A stretch of 64,000 nt of DNA from Acidiferrum sp963764675 (GCA_963764675.1 CAVXTQ010000001.1:620001-684000); one strand, 5' to 3'; positions 8,563-17,621 are shown, counted from the first letter of the stretch. A program made the numbers and translations. The notes: a model not told the origin generated them from the sequence alone.

Positions 8563-9594
8563 ATGTGGAAGGGTTTTCAAAAGCCAAAGCGTCTTGCATC
8601 CGAGCTGGAGTCACTGACCGAGAAGTACGGGCGGTTTTCCGCGCAGCCGTTTGAGCGCGGCTGGGGCACCACGGTTGGAAACGCTCTGCGGCGCGCGCTG
8701 CTGAGCTCCATCGAAGGCGCGGCGATCACCGCCGTCAAGATCGAAGGAGTGCTGCACGAATTTTCCTCGATCCCCGGCGTGGTTGAGGACGCCACGGACA
8801 TTATCCTGAACCTCAAGCAAGTGCCCATCAAGCTGAACACGGATCTCCCGAAAACCATCTACCTGAATGTCGAGCATCCGGGTCCGGTGACCTCGGCGCA
8901 AATCGAGGAAGACGCGGACTTCGCGGTGCTGGACAAGAGCGTCTACATCGCTACCGTCAGCGAAGGCGGCAAGCTGCAGATCGAGATGCGCGTCAAGAAT
9001 GGCCGCGGCTACGTCGCTGCGGACCGCAACTACGACGAAGACCTGCCGATCGGCTATATTCCGGTCGACTCGGTTCACTCGCCGGTGCGCAAGGTCAACT
9101 ACTCCGTCGAGGCCGCCCGCCTCGGCCAGATGACCGACTACGAAAAGTTGATGATCGAGGTGTGGACCAACGGCGCCATCACGCCGCAGGACTCCATCGG
9201 CCTCGCCGCGAAGTTGGTGAAGGATCACATGAGCATCTTCATCAACTTCGAGGAGCCTACGGACATGCCGGAGCTTCCGCAGGAAATCGCCAACGATCCT
9301 CGCCTCGAGCATCTGGACCGCTCGGTGGAAGAGCTCGAGCTTTCCGTGCGCTCCTACAATTGCCTGAAGAACGCCAACATCCAGACCATCCGCGAGCTCG
9401 TGCAGAAGAGCGAGAACGAAATGCTGAAGACGAAAAACTTCGGCCGCAAATCGCTCAACGAGATCAAGGATATACTGACCAAGATGGGCCTCAGCTTGGG
9501 CATGAAGTTCGACGAGCACGGCCGCATCATCTGGCCGCCGCTGCCGAGCCAGACCGCGCCGCCGCCGTCGTCGGAAGACACCGTCGGCCTGTAA
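8563..9594 (+). CDS. rpoA: DNA-directed RNA polymerase alpha subunit
   Basis: This 343-residue subunit dimerises to scaffold RNA polymerase assembly and contacts upstream promoter DNA and activators. ATG 8563 follows a strong GGAAGGA site. The N-terminal domain carries ERGWGTTVGNALRRALLSS, the dimerisation helix. The C-terminal domain from about residue 255 carries LELSVRSYNCLKNANIQTI and NFGRKSLNEIKDIL. The frame is intact and the position between rpsD and rplQ is canonical. Confidence 0.98.
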   Translation: MWKGFQKPKRLASELESLTEKYGRFSAQPFERGWGTTVGNALRRALLSSIEGAAITAVKIEGVLHEFSSIPGVVEDATDIILNLKQVPIKLNTDLPKTIYLNVEHPGPVTSAQIEEDADFAVLDKSVYIATVSEGGKLQIEMRVKNGRGYVAADRNYDEDLPIGYIPVDSVHSPVRKVNYSVEAARLGQMTDYEKLMIEVWTNGAITPQDSIGLAAKLVKDHMSIFINFEEPTDMPELPQEIANDPRLEHLDRSVEELELSVRSYNCLKNANIQTIRELVQKSENEMLKTKNFGRKSLNEIKDILTKMGLSLGMKFDEHGRIIWPPLPSQTAPPPSSEDTVGL

Positions 9595-9613
9595 CCGCAA
9601 TCGAATTCTGTAG

Positions 9614-9633
9614 CCGCCCTCTTCAGAGGGCGG
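9614..9633 (+). repeat. Perfect 8-bp hairpin after rpoA
   Basis: CCGCCCTC, loop TTCA, GAGGGCGG, located 19 bases after the rpoA stop. A short GGTTT follows, too weak to call a convincing intrinsic terminator. It belongs with the other TTCA-loop palindromes of the window and may be a REP-like element. Confidence 0.6.
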
Positions 9634-9688
9634 GGTTTAGATGGTGCTGCGGCGGAACACTCAGCCGTGGCGCACCCCTTGGCGACAT

Positions 9689-9732
9689 TGTCATCCTGAG
9701 GGCATCCGATAAGGATGCCCGAAGAATCTCAG
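9689..9732 (+). repeat. Dispersed repeat (TGTCATCCTGAG...GAATCTC type), copy 1
   Basis: The segment starts TGTCATCCTGA and ends GAAGAATCTCAG, with an internal palindrome (GGGCATCC...GGATGCCC). A second element with the same ends, TGTCATCCTGA and GAAGGATCTCAA, but a different centre is at 44024-44068 before aspS. Shared ends with variable centres suggest a dispersed repeat family. Confidence 0.5.
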
Positions 9733-9805
9733 CGCCAACGTTGGCAAAGAAATGAAAATGTAGGCGCCACTTCAAAAGCGCCGAAGCATCGATAAGGAAC
9801 GAACC

Positions 9806-10225
9806 ATGCGACATTTGAAGTCGGGATCGAAACTCGGCCGCAATCCGTGGCATCGCCGCGCGACGCTGCGGAACCTGGTCACCAACCTCCTCGAGCACGG
9901 GCGGATCACCACCACGCTGACGCGCGCCAAAGCCGCGCGCCCCGTGGCGGAGAAAATGATCACCCTCGGCAAACGAGACACGCTGCAATCGCGGCGTCAG
10001 GCAGCGTCCTACATCATGACGCCGCAAGTGACGCAAAAGCTCTTCAGCGAGATCGCGCCGAAGTTCGCCGATCGCGCCGGCGGCTACACCCGCATCATCG
10101 CCGCAGGCATTCGCGTCGGCGATGGCGCCAAAGTCGCCATTCTCGAGCTGGTCAACTACGAGCTGAAGAAAAAAGAAAAGAAAGAAAAAACCAAGAAGGA
10201 AGAACCAGCCGAAGCCGCCAGCTAG
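9806..10225 (+). CDS. rplQ: 50S ribosomal protein L17
   Basis: A 139-residue protein with MRHLKSGSKLGRNPWHRRATLRNL, the family signature, and the C-terminal GGYTRIIAAGIRVGDGAKVAILELV. It ends in a highly charged tail of alternating lysine and glutamate (about 18 residues) not needed for the core fold. L17 is the last gene of the alpha operon. A strong hairpin follows at 10266. Confidence 0.97.
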   Translation: MRHLKSGSKLGRNPWHRRATLRNLVTNLLEHGRITTTLTRAKAARPVAEKMITLGKRDTLQSRRQAASYIMTPQVTQKLFSEIAPKFADRAGGYTRIIAAGIRVGDGAKVAILELVNYELKKKEKKEKTKKEEPAEAAS

Positions 10226-10265
10226 GGCGACTTGACCTCAAAGACAAGCGAGCTTGTTTTTACAC

Positions 10266-10304
10266 TCGCCCGTTCCGGACATCCGGGACGGGCGATCCGT
10301 TTTC
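10266..10304 (+). terminator. Probable terminator of the ribosomal operon
   Basis: TCGCCCGT...ACGGGCGA form the outer arms and CCGGACATCCGG the inner part of one long hairpin, followed by TCCGTTTT on the plus strand. It lies between the convergent rplQ and the first ADOP permease gene. A closely related hairpin follows the second permease gene at 13003, so the element may also be part of the duplicated unit. Confidence 0.7.
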
Positions 10305-10333
10305 GCCGGAGTTTTCAGCCGTCAACACGGCCC

Positions 10334-12844
10334 TCACTCGTGCCGCAACGCGACCATCGGATCCACCTTGATCGCTCGCCGCGCAGGAATGAAACACGCC
10401 AAGAGTGCAACGGCCACCAGGCCGGCGGCAACGACAACATACGTAGGTGGATCGCTGGGCTTTACCCCGTACAGAAAAGTCGCGATTAGCCGGGTGAGCC
10501 CTAGCGCGAGGGCCGCGCCGGCGATCACGCCCGCCACCGCAAGCTTCAATCCGAGCTTTCCGACCATGCCGAGGACGTCGCTTTGATTGGCGCCAAGAGC
10601 CACGCGAATCCCTATCTCGTGGGTGCGTTGGCTCACGAAGTAGGACATCACGCCGTAAATGCCGATCAGCGCCAGCAGCAGCGCGATGCCGGCAAAGATC
10701 TCTAGAATGTTGCCGTAGAAGCGGAAGTCGCCAATGGACAAGGCCATCAGATCGTCCATGCTGATGGGATCTAGAACGGGCTGTTCGGGATCGATATCCA
10801 CGACGCTTTTGCGAATTGCGGCAATCAGATCTGCTTCACGGGGTTTCAACGCTGAGGTCGTTCGCAGTACCAGGCCCTGCGTAATGTGCAGTGTGGCGGC
10901 GCCTCCCGGAAAAACGGAGGGTTGCTGCAGAAACGAAGAATACATCAGCGCAGGCGCGTTTTGTCCCAGTCCGAACTGCTTCACATCGCCGACGACTCCG
11001 ACGATCTGCCGCGGGCGCTCTTCATCGACGGGATAGGAGCCAAACCTCACGAGCACCTGCTGGCCGATCGGGTCTTCGTTCGGGAAGTAACGGCGGGCAA
11101 GGGTCTCGTTGATGACCAAAGCCCAAGGCGCGGCGGCCGTGTCGTGGTCGTTCAGATAGCGGCCCTTGCGAAGTGGGATGCGCATAGTCTCGAAAAAACC
11201 CGGGCTGACTTCACTCCAGTGGCCGCTCGGCCGGTTCTCGGGCGACGCGGCAGGATGGCCAAGGATGGAAAACGTGTAGGACGGCGCGTAGCCCCCGACG
11301 GGCAAAGCACTTGCCGAGGCGACGGATTCGACGCCAGGCAGCGCGGCCAGCTTCTGCAAGAGCTGCTGGTAGAAAGCGGTGACGTGGGGTGACACCTTTT
11401 CCATGTCGGCGCCCACCCGCGCTACGTACTGGCCGCCCTCGGGCAACTGGATCGACGCTGTAAGAACATTCTTCGCGTCGAACCCGGGATTGACCCGTTG
11501 CACGCGCGAAATGGAGTCGATCATTAGGCCTGCGCCAACGAGCAGGACCATTGCGAGGGCGACTTCCACGACGGCCAGCGCGTGCCGCGCGAAGCCCCGC
11601 GAAGCGCTTATCGCCCCGCGCTCGCCTTCGCGCAAAGTGGTGTTGAGATCGGGTCGCGATGCCTGAAGAGCGGGCGCCAGGCCGAACAGGATTGCCGTGA
11701 AGATGGAAATGCCCAGAGTGAAGAGGAGCACGCGACCGTCTACGGTAATCTTCTCCGCGCTTGGAAAGCCTCCCGCCAGGGCGAGGAACAGAGGAATGCC
11801 TGCAAACGTAAGCAGCACTCCAAGCCCGCCGCCCAGCAGGGCCAGCAGGCCGCTTTCGGTCAGCAATTGCTGGATCAAGCGGCCGCGCCCGGCGCCCAAC
11901 GCTGACCGCAATGCATATTCCCTCCGGCGAGTTTCTGTTCGCGACTGCAAAAGGTTCGCGACATTCACGCAGCCGATCAGCAGAACGAATGCCACCGTTC
12001 CGAGCAACGGATAAAGATAGGTTCCCGCCCATCCGAAGAGTGTTTGGTGCAGGTCCACTAGCTTCTTGCCGACGCCCTTGTTGGTTGCCGGATAAGCTGC
12101 CTCAAGCCGGCGCGCGATCACGTCCATTTCGGTTTGCGCCTGCGCCATAGTCACACCAGGCTTCATCCGGCCGATGGGCATCAGCCAGTGATCGAGGCGA
12201 TCGGAGTAGCGCTTGCTCGTTGGATTCACCGGCTGCCACAGATCGGGTTCCCTGCCGTAGAGGGGAGCAAAGCCGGCCGGCATCACGCCGACAACCGTAG
12301 AAACGACGCCCTGGATGACGAAGCTCTTGTCTATAACATCGGGGTTGGAGTCGTAGTGGCGCTTCCAGAACGAATCGCTGATCACGATCGCTTGCGAACG
12401 ATCCTGCATTTCCTCAGGAAAGAAGATGCGCCCCAAATGAGGTCTGGCTCCCAATAGCGGGAAGAAATTCGGGGTCACCTCTTGTATGTTGATCCGCTGA
12501 GGCTCGCCGAGGCCGGCCATGGTGCTGCTTTCGGTTTCGCTGGTCAGCGCGATGTCCTCGAAAACGTCATTTTGCTTCTGCCAGTCGAGCAGCTCGGCGA
12601 TGGGCGGAGGCTGCCGGGAGTCAGGCTTCTCGGCTTGCGTTTCCCAAATCACCACGAGCCGTTCCGGATGAGGGTAGGGCATCGGCCGGTAGAGCACGGC
12701 GTTGATGACACTGAAGATCGTCGAGTTGGCGGCAATTCCAAGCGCGAGCGAAAGGATCACCACGGCCAGAAACCCAGGGCTCTTCCAAAGATTACGGAAA
12801 GCGAAGCGCAAGTCCTGGCGGAAAGTTTCAAGGAAGGCGGACAT
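10334..12844 (-). CDS. ADOP-type orphan ABC permease (copy 1)
   Basis: An 836-residue membrane protein of the MacB/FtsX permease superfamily, in the acidobacterial duplicated orphan permease form with two permease halves and no ATPase. After a short N-terminal cytoplasmic segment, the first membrane helix is FLAVVILSLALGIAANSTIF. It is followed by a large periplasmic MacB-like domain, a block of helices with NLLQSRTETRRREYALRSALGA, a second periplasmic domain, and the C-terminal SQRTHEIGIRVALGA motif. ATG 12844 has an AGGTGA site. Substrate is unknown. The family commonly acts in export or envelope stress, which is only inference here. Confidence 0.93.
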   Translation of the reverse strand: MSAFLETFRQDLRFAFRNLWKSPGFLAVVILSLALGIAANSTIFSVINAVLYRPMPYPHPERLVVIWETQAEKPDSRQPPPIAELLDWQKQNDVFEDIALTSETESSTMAGLGEPQRINIQEVTPNFFPLLGARPHLGRIFFPEEMQDRSQAIVISDSFWKRHYDSNPDVIDKSFVIQGVVSTVVGVMPAGFAPLYGREPDLWQPVNPTSKRYSDRLDHWLMPIGRMKPGVTMAQAQTEMDVIARRLEAAYPATNKGVGKKLVDLHQTLFGWAGTYLYPLLGTVAFVLLIGCVNVANLLQSRTETRRREYALRSALGAGRGRLIQQLLTESGLLALLGGGLGVLLTFAGIPLFLALAGGFPSAEKITVDGRVLLFTLGISIFTAILFGLAPALQASRPDLNTTLREGERGAISASRGFARHALAVVEVALAMVLLVGAGLMIDSISRVQRVNPGFDAKNVLTASIQLPEGGQYVARVGADMEKVSPHVTAFYQQLLQKLAALPGVESVASASALPVGGYAPSYTFSILGHPAASPENRPSGHWSEVSPGFFETMRIPLRKGRYLNDHDTAAAPWALVINETLARRYFPNEDPIGQQVLVRFGSYPVDEERPRQIVGVVGDVKQFGLGQNAPALMYSSFLQQPSVFPGGAATLHITQGLVLRTTSALKPREADLIAAIRKSVVDIDPEQPVLDPISMDDLMALSIGDFRFYGNILEIFAGIALLLALIGIYGVMSYFVSQRTHEIGIRVALGANQSDVLGMVGKLGLKLAVAGVIAGAALALGLTRLIATFLYGVKPSDPPTYVVVAAGLVAVALLACFIPARRAIKVDPMVALRHE

Positions 12845-13002
12845 GGTCAGGTCACCTCGCCGCAACATCAATTTATCGAAAGCATCGTAACGCGAACCAA
12901 CTCACCCGGAAAGCCCGATCTCAGTGGCACAGGCATTCCTGTTTACCCGGAGCCTCGAAGGAGCTGTGTCCCGAGCCAATCGCGGTAACAATTGCTAATG
13001 CA

Positions 13003-13036
13003 AATCGCCCGATCCGAATATCCGGACCGGGCGATT
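13003..13036 (-). terminator. Hairpin downstream of ADOP copy 2
   Basis: AATCGCCCG (13003-13011) pairs with CGGGCGATT (13028-13036), with an inner TCCG/CGGA pairing. It lies about 25 bases beyond the stop of the minus-strand permease gene. On that strand only a short T-run follows, so its termination strength is uncertain. It is clearly related in sequence to the hairpin at 10266. Confidence 0.55.
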
Positions 13037-13061
13037 GGTTTCTGACAGCGAAGGCTACACT

Positions 13062-15572
13062 TCACTCGTGCCGCAGCGCCACCATCGGATCCACCTTGAT
13101 CGCCCGCCGCGCCGGAATGATACACGCCAGCATCGCCACGGCTACCAAGCCAGCGGCAACGACTGCATAGGTAAGCGGATCGCTGGGCTTCACTCCGTAG
13201 AGAAACATAGCGATCAGCCGGGTAACCCCAAGCGCCAGCAGCGTGCCAACAATAACGCCGGCCCCCGCCAGCTTGAGTCCCAGCTTGCCCACCTGGCCGA
13301 GCACGTCGCCTGGCTTCGCGCCCAGCGCGACGCGAATCCCGATCTCGTGCGTCCGCTGGCTCACAAAATAGGACATCACGCCGTAGATCCCGATTAGCGC
13401 CAGCAGCAGCGCGATGCCCGCAAACACTTCCAAGATGTTGCTGTAAAAGGTCCAGTCGCCGATCGATAGCGCCAGCACCTCGTCCATCGTCATCACACTT
13501 TCGACGGGCTGGTTGGGGTCGAGTTCCGCCACGCTCTTGCGTATCGCCGCGGAAAGATCCGCCTCGCGCGCCTTGATGTCGGAAGCCGTCCTCACCACCA
13601 AGTTCTGTGTCGTGTGTCCGATGGTCGTGCCGCCGGGAAACACGGCGGGCTGCTGCAAGGACGAGGCGTACATAAAAGCAGGCGTCTCCCCACCCAGGCC
13701 GTAGTGCTTCACGTCGCCCACCACGCCCACGATCAGTCGCGGCCGTTCTTCCTCCACCGGATATGGATCGTACCGGAAACGCAACTGCTGGCCGATGGGG
13801 TCCTCGTTCGGAAAGTACTTTCGCGCCAGCGTTTCGTTGATCACCACCGCCCAGGGCGCGCTCTGCGTGTCGCGCTCGTCCAGATAGCGTCCCTTGCGTA
13901 GCGGAATCCTTAGCGTCTGAAAAAAACCGGGACTCACTTCCCAGTATCCTGCGTCCGGACGATTTTCTGGTGGGGGCGGCGCGTGGCCAAGGATGGTGAA
14001 AGTAAAATCCTCGGAGCCCCGCGCGGGCAGCCCGCTTGCCGACGCCACCGACTCCACTCCCGGCACCGCCGCCAGCTTCTGTAGCAGTTGCTGGTAGAAA
14101 GCGGTGACGCGCAGCGACACCTTCTCCATGTCGCCGCCCACGCGCTCCACGTATTGGCCGCCTTCGGGCAACTGGATCATCGCGGTCAGAATGTTTTTCG
14201 GATCGAATCCCGGATTCACCTTCTCCAGCCGCAAAATCGAATCGATCATCAGGCCGGCCCCGACGAGCAGCACCATAGCCAGCGCCACTTCCACGACCGC
14301 CAGCGTGTGCCGCGCAAAGCCTCGCGAGACGCTCACCGCCCCGCGCTCGCCCTCGCGCAGCGTGGCGTTCAAGTCTGGGCGCGATGCAGCAATCGCCGGC
14401 GCCAGCCCGAACAGGATCGCCGTGAAAACCGAGATGCCCAGCGTGAACAACAGCACCCGGCCATCCACGCCAATGTTATCCGAGTTGGGAAACTCCCCGG
14501 CAAGCGCGCGAAACAGCGGGATGCCCGCGAAAGTAAGAAGGATTCCGAGCCCTCCGCCGATCGCAGCCAGCAGGCCACTCTCCGTCAGGAGTTGCTGAAT
14601 CAAGCGGCTGCGATCCGCACCCAATGCTGACCGCAGCGCATATTCCTTGCGGCGCGTTTCCGTTCGCGACTGCAAGAGGTTGGCGACATTCACGCAGCCG
14701 ATCAGCAGCACAAATGCGACCGCGCCGAGCAGCGGATACAGATACGTTCCAAACTGCCCGAAAAGCGTTTCGTGCAAACCCACGACCTTCGTGCCCACTC
14801 CCTTGTTTGTCGCCGGATAGGCCGCCTCCAGCCGCCGCGCGATCACGTCCATCTCCACTTGCGCCTGCGCCAGCGTCGCGTCCGGCTTCAGCCGGCCCAC
14901 CGGCATTAGCCAGTGATCCATGCGCTGCACGTAGCGGCTGCTTTGCGGGTTGATCGGCTGCCATAGGTCGATTTTGCCGCTATAGAAGGGAGCGAACCCG
15001 GACGGCATCACGCCAACCACGGTCGAGACCACGCCTTGGATGATGAAGCTCTTTCCCAAGGCGTTCGGGTCTCCGTTGAACTGTCGTTTCCAGAAGGAAT
15101 CGCTGAGGACCACCGTCTGCGAACGGTCCTGCATCTCTTCCGCCTGAAAAATCCGCCCCAGCCTGGGCTTCACGCCCAGCAGCGCAAAGAAGTTCGGCGT
15201 CACGTCCTGCACGCGGATCGGCTGGGGCTCGCCGATGCCTGCCATGCTCGAGGCTTCGGTCTGGCTGGTTAGCGCGATATCTTCAAACACGTGATTCTGC
15301 TGCTGCCAGTCGTTTAACTCCGCGATCGGAGGAGGCTGCCGCCACTCCGGGTGCCCCGCCGGAGTCTCCCAGATCACGACCAGCCGTTCCGGATGCGGGT
15401 AGGGCATCGGCCGGTACATCACAGCGTCGATGACGCTGAAGATCGTGGAGTTCGCTGCAATTCCCAGCGCCAGCGAAAAAATCACCACCGCCAGGAAGCC
15501 CGGGCTCTTCAAAAGGTTGCGCACACCAAAACGCAAATCCTGCCGCAAAGTCTCAAGCTGAAAGGTGGACAT
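13062..15572 (-). CDS. ADOP-type orphan ABC permease (copy 2)
   Basis: Also 836 residues, with start and stop displaced from copy 1 by exactly the same distance (2728 bases). The two proteins are very similar throughout (PYPHPERLVVIWET, GVVSTVVGVMP, SQRTHEIGIRVALGA in both), with most differences in the periplasmic domains. ATG 15572 has the same AGGTGACC leader as copy 1, and the upstream 60 bases are also alike. This is a tandem gene duplication that kept both copies intact, implying both are used. No ATPase gene is nearby. Confidence 0.93.
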   Translation of the reverse strand: MSTFQLETLRQDLRFGVRNLLKSPGFLAVVIFSLALGIAANSTIFSVIDAVMYRPMPYPHPERLVVIWETPAGHPEWRQPPPIAELNDWQQQNHVFEDIALTSQTEASSMAGIGEPQPIRVQDVTPNFFALLGVKPRLGRIFQAEEMQDRSQTVVLSDSFWKRQFNGDPNALGKSFIIQGVVSTVVGVMPSGFAPFYSGKIDLWQPINPQSSRYVQRMDHWLMPVGRLKPDATLAQAQVEMDVIARRLEAAYPATNKGVGTKVVGLHETLFGQFGTYLYPLLGAVAFVLLIGCVNVANLLQSRTETRRKEYALRSALGADRSRLIQQLLTESGLLAAIGGGLGILLTFAGIPLFRALAGEFPNSDNIGVDGRVLLFTLGISVFTAILFGLAPAIAASRPDLNATLREGERGAVSVSRGFARHTLAVVEVALAMVLLVGAGLMIDSILRLEKVNPGFDPKNILTAMIQLPEGGQYVERVGGDMEKVSLRVTAFYQQLLQKLAAVPGVESVASASGLPARGSEDFTFTILGHAPPPPENRPDAGYWEVSPGFFQTLRIPLRKGRYLDERDTQSAPWAVVINETLARKYFPNEDPIGQQLRFRYDPYPVEEERPRLIVGVVGDVKHYGLGGETPAFMYASSLQQPAVFPGGTTIGHTTQNLVVRTASDIKAREADLSAAIRKSVAELDPNQPVESVMTMDEVLALSIGDWTFYSNILEVFAGIALLLALIGIYGVMSYFVSQRTHEIGIRVALGAKPGDVLGQVGKLGLKLAGAGVIVGTLLALGVTRLIAMFLYGVKPSDPLTYAVVAAGLVAVAMLACIIPARRAIKVDPMVALRHE

Positions 15573-15703
15573 GGCCAGGTCACCTCGCCAGACAATCGAT
15601 CTGCCGAAAGCATCGTAACGCCAACCACATCACACGGAAAGTCCGATCTCAGCGCGGGGCGGCGCGTGGCCCGGACATCGCGACGATGCCGGCCGACGGG
15701 AGA

Positions 15704-16117
15704 CTATTCGTGGGCTGCCAGCAACTGTTGATTCAAGATGGTCTTATACTGTTCAGGATCGTAGTCGTTGACCGTCCGGAACACTTCATGGCTCGAAGAA
15801 TCCAGGATTATCACCAAGGACGTTTGTTGGTGATTCCTCTCAAAGAAATCGCCAAGCCCCAGCTTTTGGGCCTGCTCCTTGGATTTCGCGGCGCTCTCTT
15901 CCGACGTGATATCAAAGCGCACAAATCGGATTTTGCCCCGGTATTTCTCATTCAGCAGCGCTAGCGTGGGCTTCAAGCGCTGACACGATGGGCACCAGTC
16001 GGCGTAGACGACCAGCAGGAAAGGCCGCCGGTCGACGGGCCCCGGCGCGGCAAAGCCCTGGGCAGAGAAGGCCAGGAACGCCAGGAGTAACAGTGTATTC
16101 TTCAAAGCTTTTGGCAT
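15704..16117 (-). CDS. Exported thioredoxin-like protein
   Basis: A 137-residue protein with a hydrophobic signal segment (residues 6-23, ending near GFAAPG), then a thioredoxin fold with the redox motif WCPSC at residues 41-45. The fold is short, and the cis-proline region is represented by QQTSLVIILD. Thioredoxin-like proteins of this type reduce or oxidise disulfides in the periplasm, for example in cytochrome maturation, but no partner gene is adjacent. It is transcribed in the same direction as the ADOP genes, about 130 bases upstream of copy 2. Confidence 0.85.
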   Translation of the reverse strand: MPKALKNTLLLLAFLAFSAQGFAAPGPVDRRPFLLVVYADWCPSCQRLKPTLALLNEKYRGKIRFVRFDITSEESAAKSKEQAQKLGLGDFFERNHQQTSLVIILDSSSHEVFRTVNDYDPEQYKTILNQQLLAAHE

Positions 16118-16351
16118 GATTCCATTATCCTAGCGTTCTTCAGCTTGCCATTTCTCTCTTTGTACTACGTGTTGTCGCAGAAGTCAGATGTGTAGCCGCA
16201 CGGTCCCATCAGTGACACTTAGGGAATGGCCGCCGACCCCGGCGGTACCTGTGACCCTTGTCATCTGGCTGTAGAGCGCCCTTCATCAGCGCCTTAACCC
16301 TCAGCGTTTCAACATCTTCCCGCTCCGTTCGCATGATACCCACAAAAGTAC

Positions 16352-16379
16352 TTGACACACCGTATATATATGCTATTCT
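16352..16379 (+). promoter_or_regulatory. Promoter-like sequence outside the element
   Basis: TTGACA (16352-16357) and TATTCT (16374-16379) are separated by 16 bases containing an alternating TATATATA tract. The -35 is a perfect sigma-70 consensus. It points rightward, toward the mobile element, but no gene starts within 200 bases. The decamer ACTTGACACA here also occurs in the element's left inverted repeat. Confidence 0.4.
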
Positions 16380-16510
16380 GTACGATGTTTGCTTGCACTG
16401 AGCTCCGTAGTGTTTGCACCGCGCCCCGAAGTGCCGCCGTGCATCTCGGTCTGCCCCTTCTGGCCTCTTTCTGTCACGACGCACTGCCCACTACTCACTA
16501 TCGACTATCC

Positions 16511-16534
16511 CCTTTAGAATCAACACTTACGAAA
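16511..16534 (+). repeat. Outer direct repeat, left copy
   Basis: The 24-base segment starting CCTTTAGAAT recurs in the same orientation at 19935-19958, matching at 21 of 24 positions. The copies lie outside the mobile element, 26 bases from its left end and 9 bases from its right end. They may be remnants of an older element or a pre-existing repeat at the target. Confidence 0.65.
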
Positions 16535-16552
16535 GTGTATCAAAATAAAGAA

Positions 16553-16559
16553 CTTTAAC
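16553..16559 (+). repeat. Candidate target-site duplication, left copy (CTTTAAC)
   Basis: CTTTAAC directly abuts the left inverted repeat, and the identical CTTTAAC abuts the right one at 19927-19933. A perfect 7-base direct repeat exactly at both ends is what a transposition target duplication looks like. The IS1595 family usually makes 8-bp duplications, so one base may have been lost or miscalled. Confidence 0.7.
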
Positions 16560-16583
16560 GGTGATTATGCACTTGACACAGAT
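16560..16583 (+). repeat. Left terminal inverted repeat of the element
   Basis: It starts GGTGATTATGCA and ends TTGACACAGAT. The reverse complement of 19903-19926 is identical but for one C/T difference. The repeat contains a consensus -35 box (TTGACA), placing a promoter inside the end of the element that reads toward the transposase. Confidence 0.9.
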
Positions 16584-16601
16584 TAGGCATTCTGGTAGTC
16601 T
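16573..16601 (+). promoter_or_regulatory. Promoter within the left inverted repeat
   Basis: TTGACA (16573-16578), a 17-base spacer, then TAGTCT (16596-16601). A start site about seven bases downstream would coincide with the ATG of the 31-residue peptide at 16608, so the transcript may be leaderless. The -10 box is weak (three of six consensus bases). Confidence 0.5.
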
Positions 16602-16607
16602 GTGGGC

Positions 16608-16703
16608 ATGTGGAATGACAAGATCATCCTCAGCCTGATTGACCTTTTCATGGTTGTTCTTGCCTTCCTCGCCCTCAAATACTGGAAGCAGGATAAGCCA
16701 TGA
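16608..16703 (+). CDS. 31-residue hydrophobic peptide overlapping the transposase start
   Basis: The sequence is one hydrophobic segment (ILSLIDLFMVVLAFLALKY) flanked by charged ends, so it could be a single-pass membrane peptide. Its TGA overlaps the transposase ATG as ATGA, an arrangement typical of translational coupling. It may be a coupling leader that meters transposase synthesis rather than a functional protein. It has no ribosome-binding site and would be translated from a leaderless transcript if the adjacent promoter is used. Confidence 0.5.
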   Translation: MWNDKIILSLIDLFMVVLAFLALKYWKQDKP

Positions 16704-17621
16704 AGCTCATAGACGTAACCCGCAAGTTCGCCACCGACGATCAATGCCTGGACTACCTAGAAGCGATGCGCTGGCCCCACGGCGCTAGCTTGCGTCCACT
16801 GCGGCGAGATGGGCCGCGTGTCGAAGATCACCCGCGAGAAGAAGGGCAAGAATAAGCGCACCCGCATCTATCAGTGCCTAAAGCCTGCAAGAAGCAATTC
16901 AGTGCCACTAGCGGCACGATCTTCAACGACACGCACCTACCCCTCACCAAGTGGTTTATGGCCATTGCGATGATCTGCGAGGCCAAGAAGGGCATGTCTG
17001 CGTGCCAACTACAGCGGCACCTTGGCGTGAACTACCGGACGGCTTGGCATCTGGCGCACAGAATCCGCGAGGCTATGCAGGACGGCGGCGATTTGCTCGC
17101 GGGCGTAGTCGAAGTAGACGAAACCTACATGACTCCGAAGAAACCGCGCAAGGGCAAGCCCTACGTCAAGAAGCAGGACCGTGACGTTGTTCTGGGCATG
17201 ATCGAACGCGGTGGGAAACTCCGCTTGGTGCCCGTGAAAGACTCCAAGATCGAGATAAGCGGAATCGGTCACTGGACAAGCACATTAGCCCGGACGCGAT
17301 ACTCTGCAGACCGATGAGCACGCGACGTTCGCCATAATCGGCAAGCGCAAGTTTTCGGCGAGCATCGCACGATCAATCACAGCGTCAGCTATGGCTACGG
17401 CGATTTGCACACCAATTCGATTGAGAATGCGTTTCTCGCTGCTCAAGCGCGGCGTCTACGGCACATTCCACAAGGTTTCGATAAAGCACCTTGGCCGCTA
17501 CTGCAATGAGTTTTCCTATCGATTTAATCGTCGCGGCGAGCAATTGCAGATGTTCGATGGGACGTTGAAAAACCTGCTACATGGGGAAGTGCTTTCCTAT
17601 AAGAAACTTACGGTGAGTTGA
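16700..17621 (+). pseudogene. IS1595/ISXO2-family transposase (frame-broken)
   Basis: Pieced together across frames it is a full-length transposase of about 300 residues. It has an N-terminal zinc ribbon (ACVHCGEMGR, then YQC and a further cysteine), the helical segment WFMAIAMICEAKKG, and a DDE-type core with EVDETYMTPKKPRKGK as first acidic block, QTDEHATF as second, and SIENAFSLLKRGVYGTFHKVS as the Asn/Glu-Lys block. Frame changes near 16787, 16878, 17265 and 17350 break it. The same kind of indels hit essential genes elsewhere, so it may be intact in the organism. Confidence 0.85.

Larger units (their letters stand above)
16118..16559. other. Gene-free stretch left of the mobile element
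   Basis: About 440 bases without a convincing gene. It holds a promoter-like sequence (16352-16379) and one arm of an imperfect direct repeat (16511-16534). A minus-strand open stretch of 41 codons (16209-16334, MRTEREDVETLRVK...) has an ATG but no ribosome-binding site and no recognisable domain, so I do not call it. Base composition shifts to lower GC from about 16330 onward. Confidence 0.6.

Noticed and set aside
16209..16334. A 41-codon minus-strand frame left of the mobile element.
   Set aside because: No ribosome-binding site, no recognisable domain, and a composition consistent with chance; kept only as a note in the intergenic entry.
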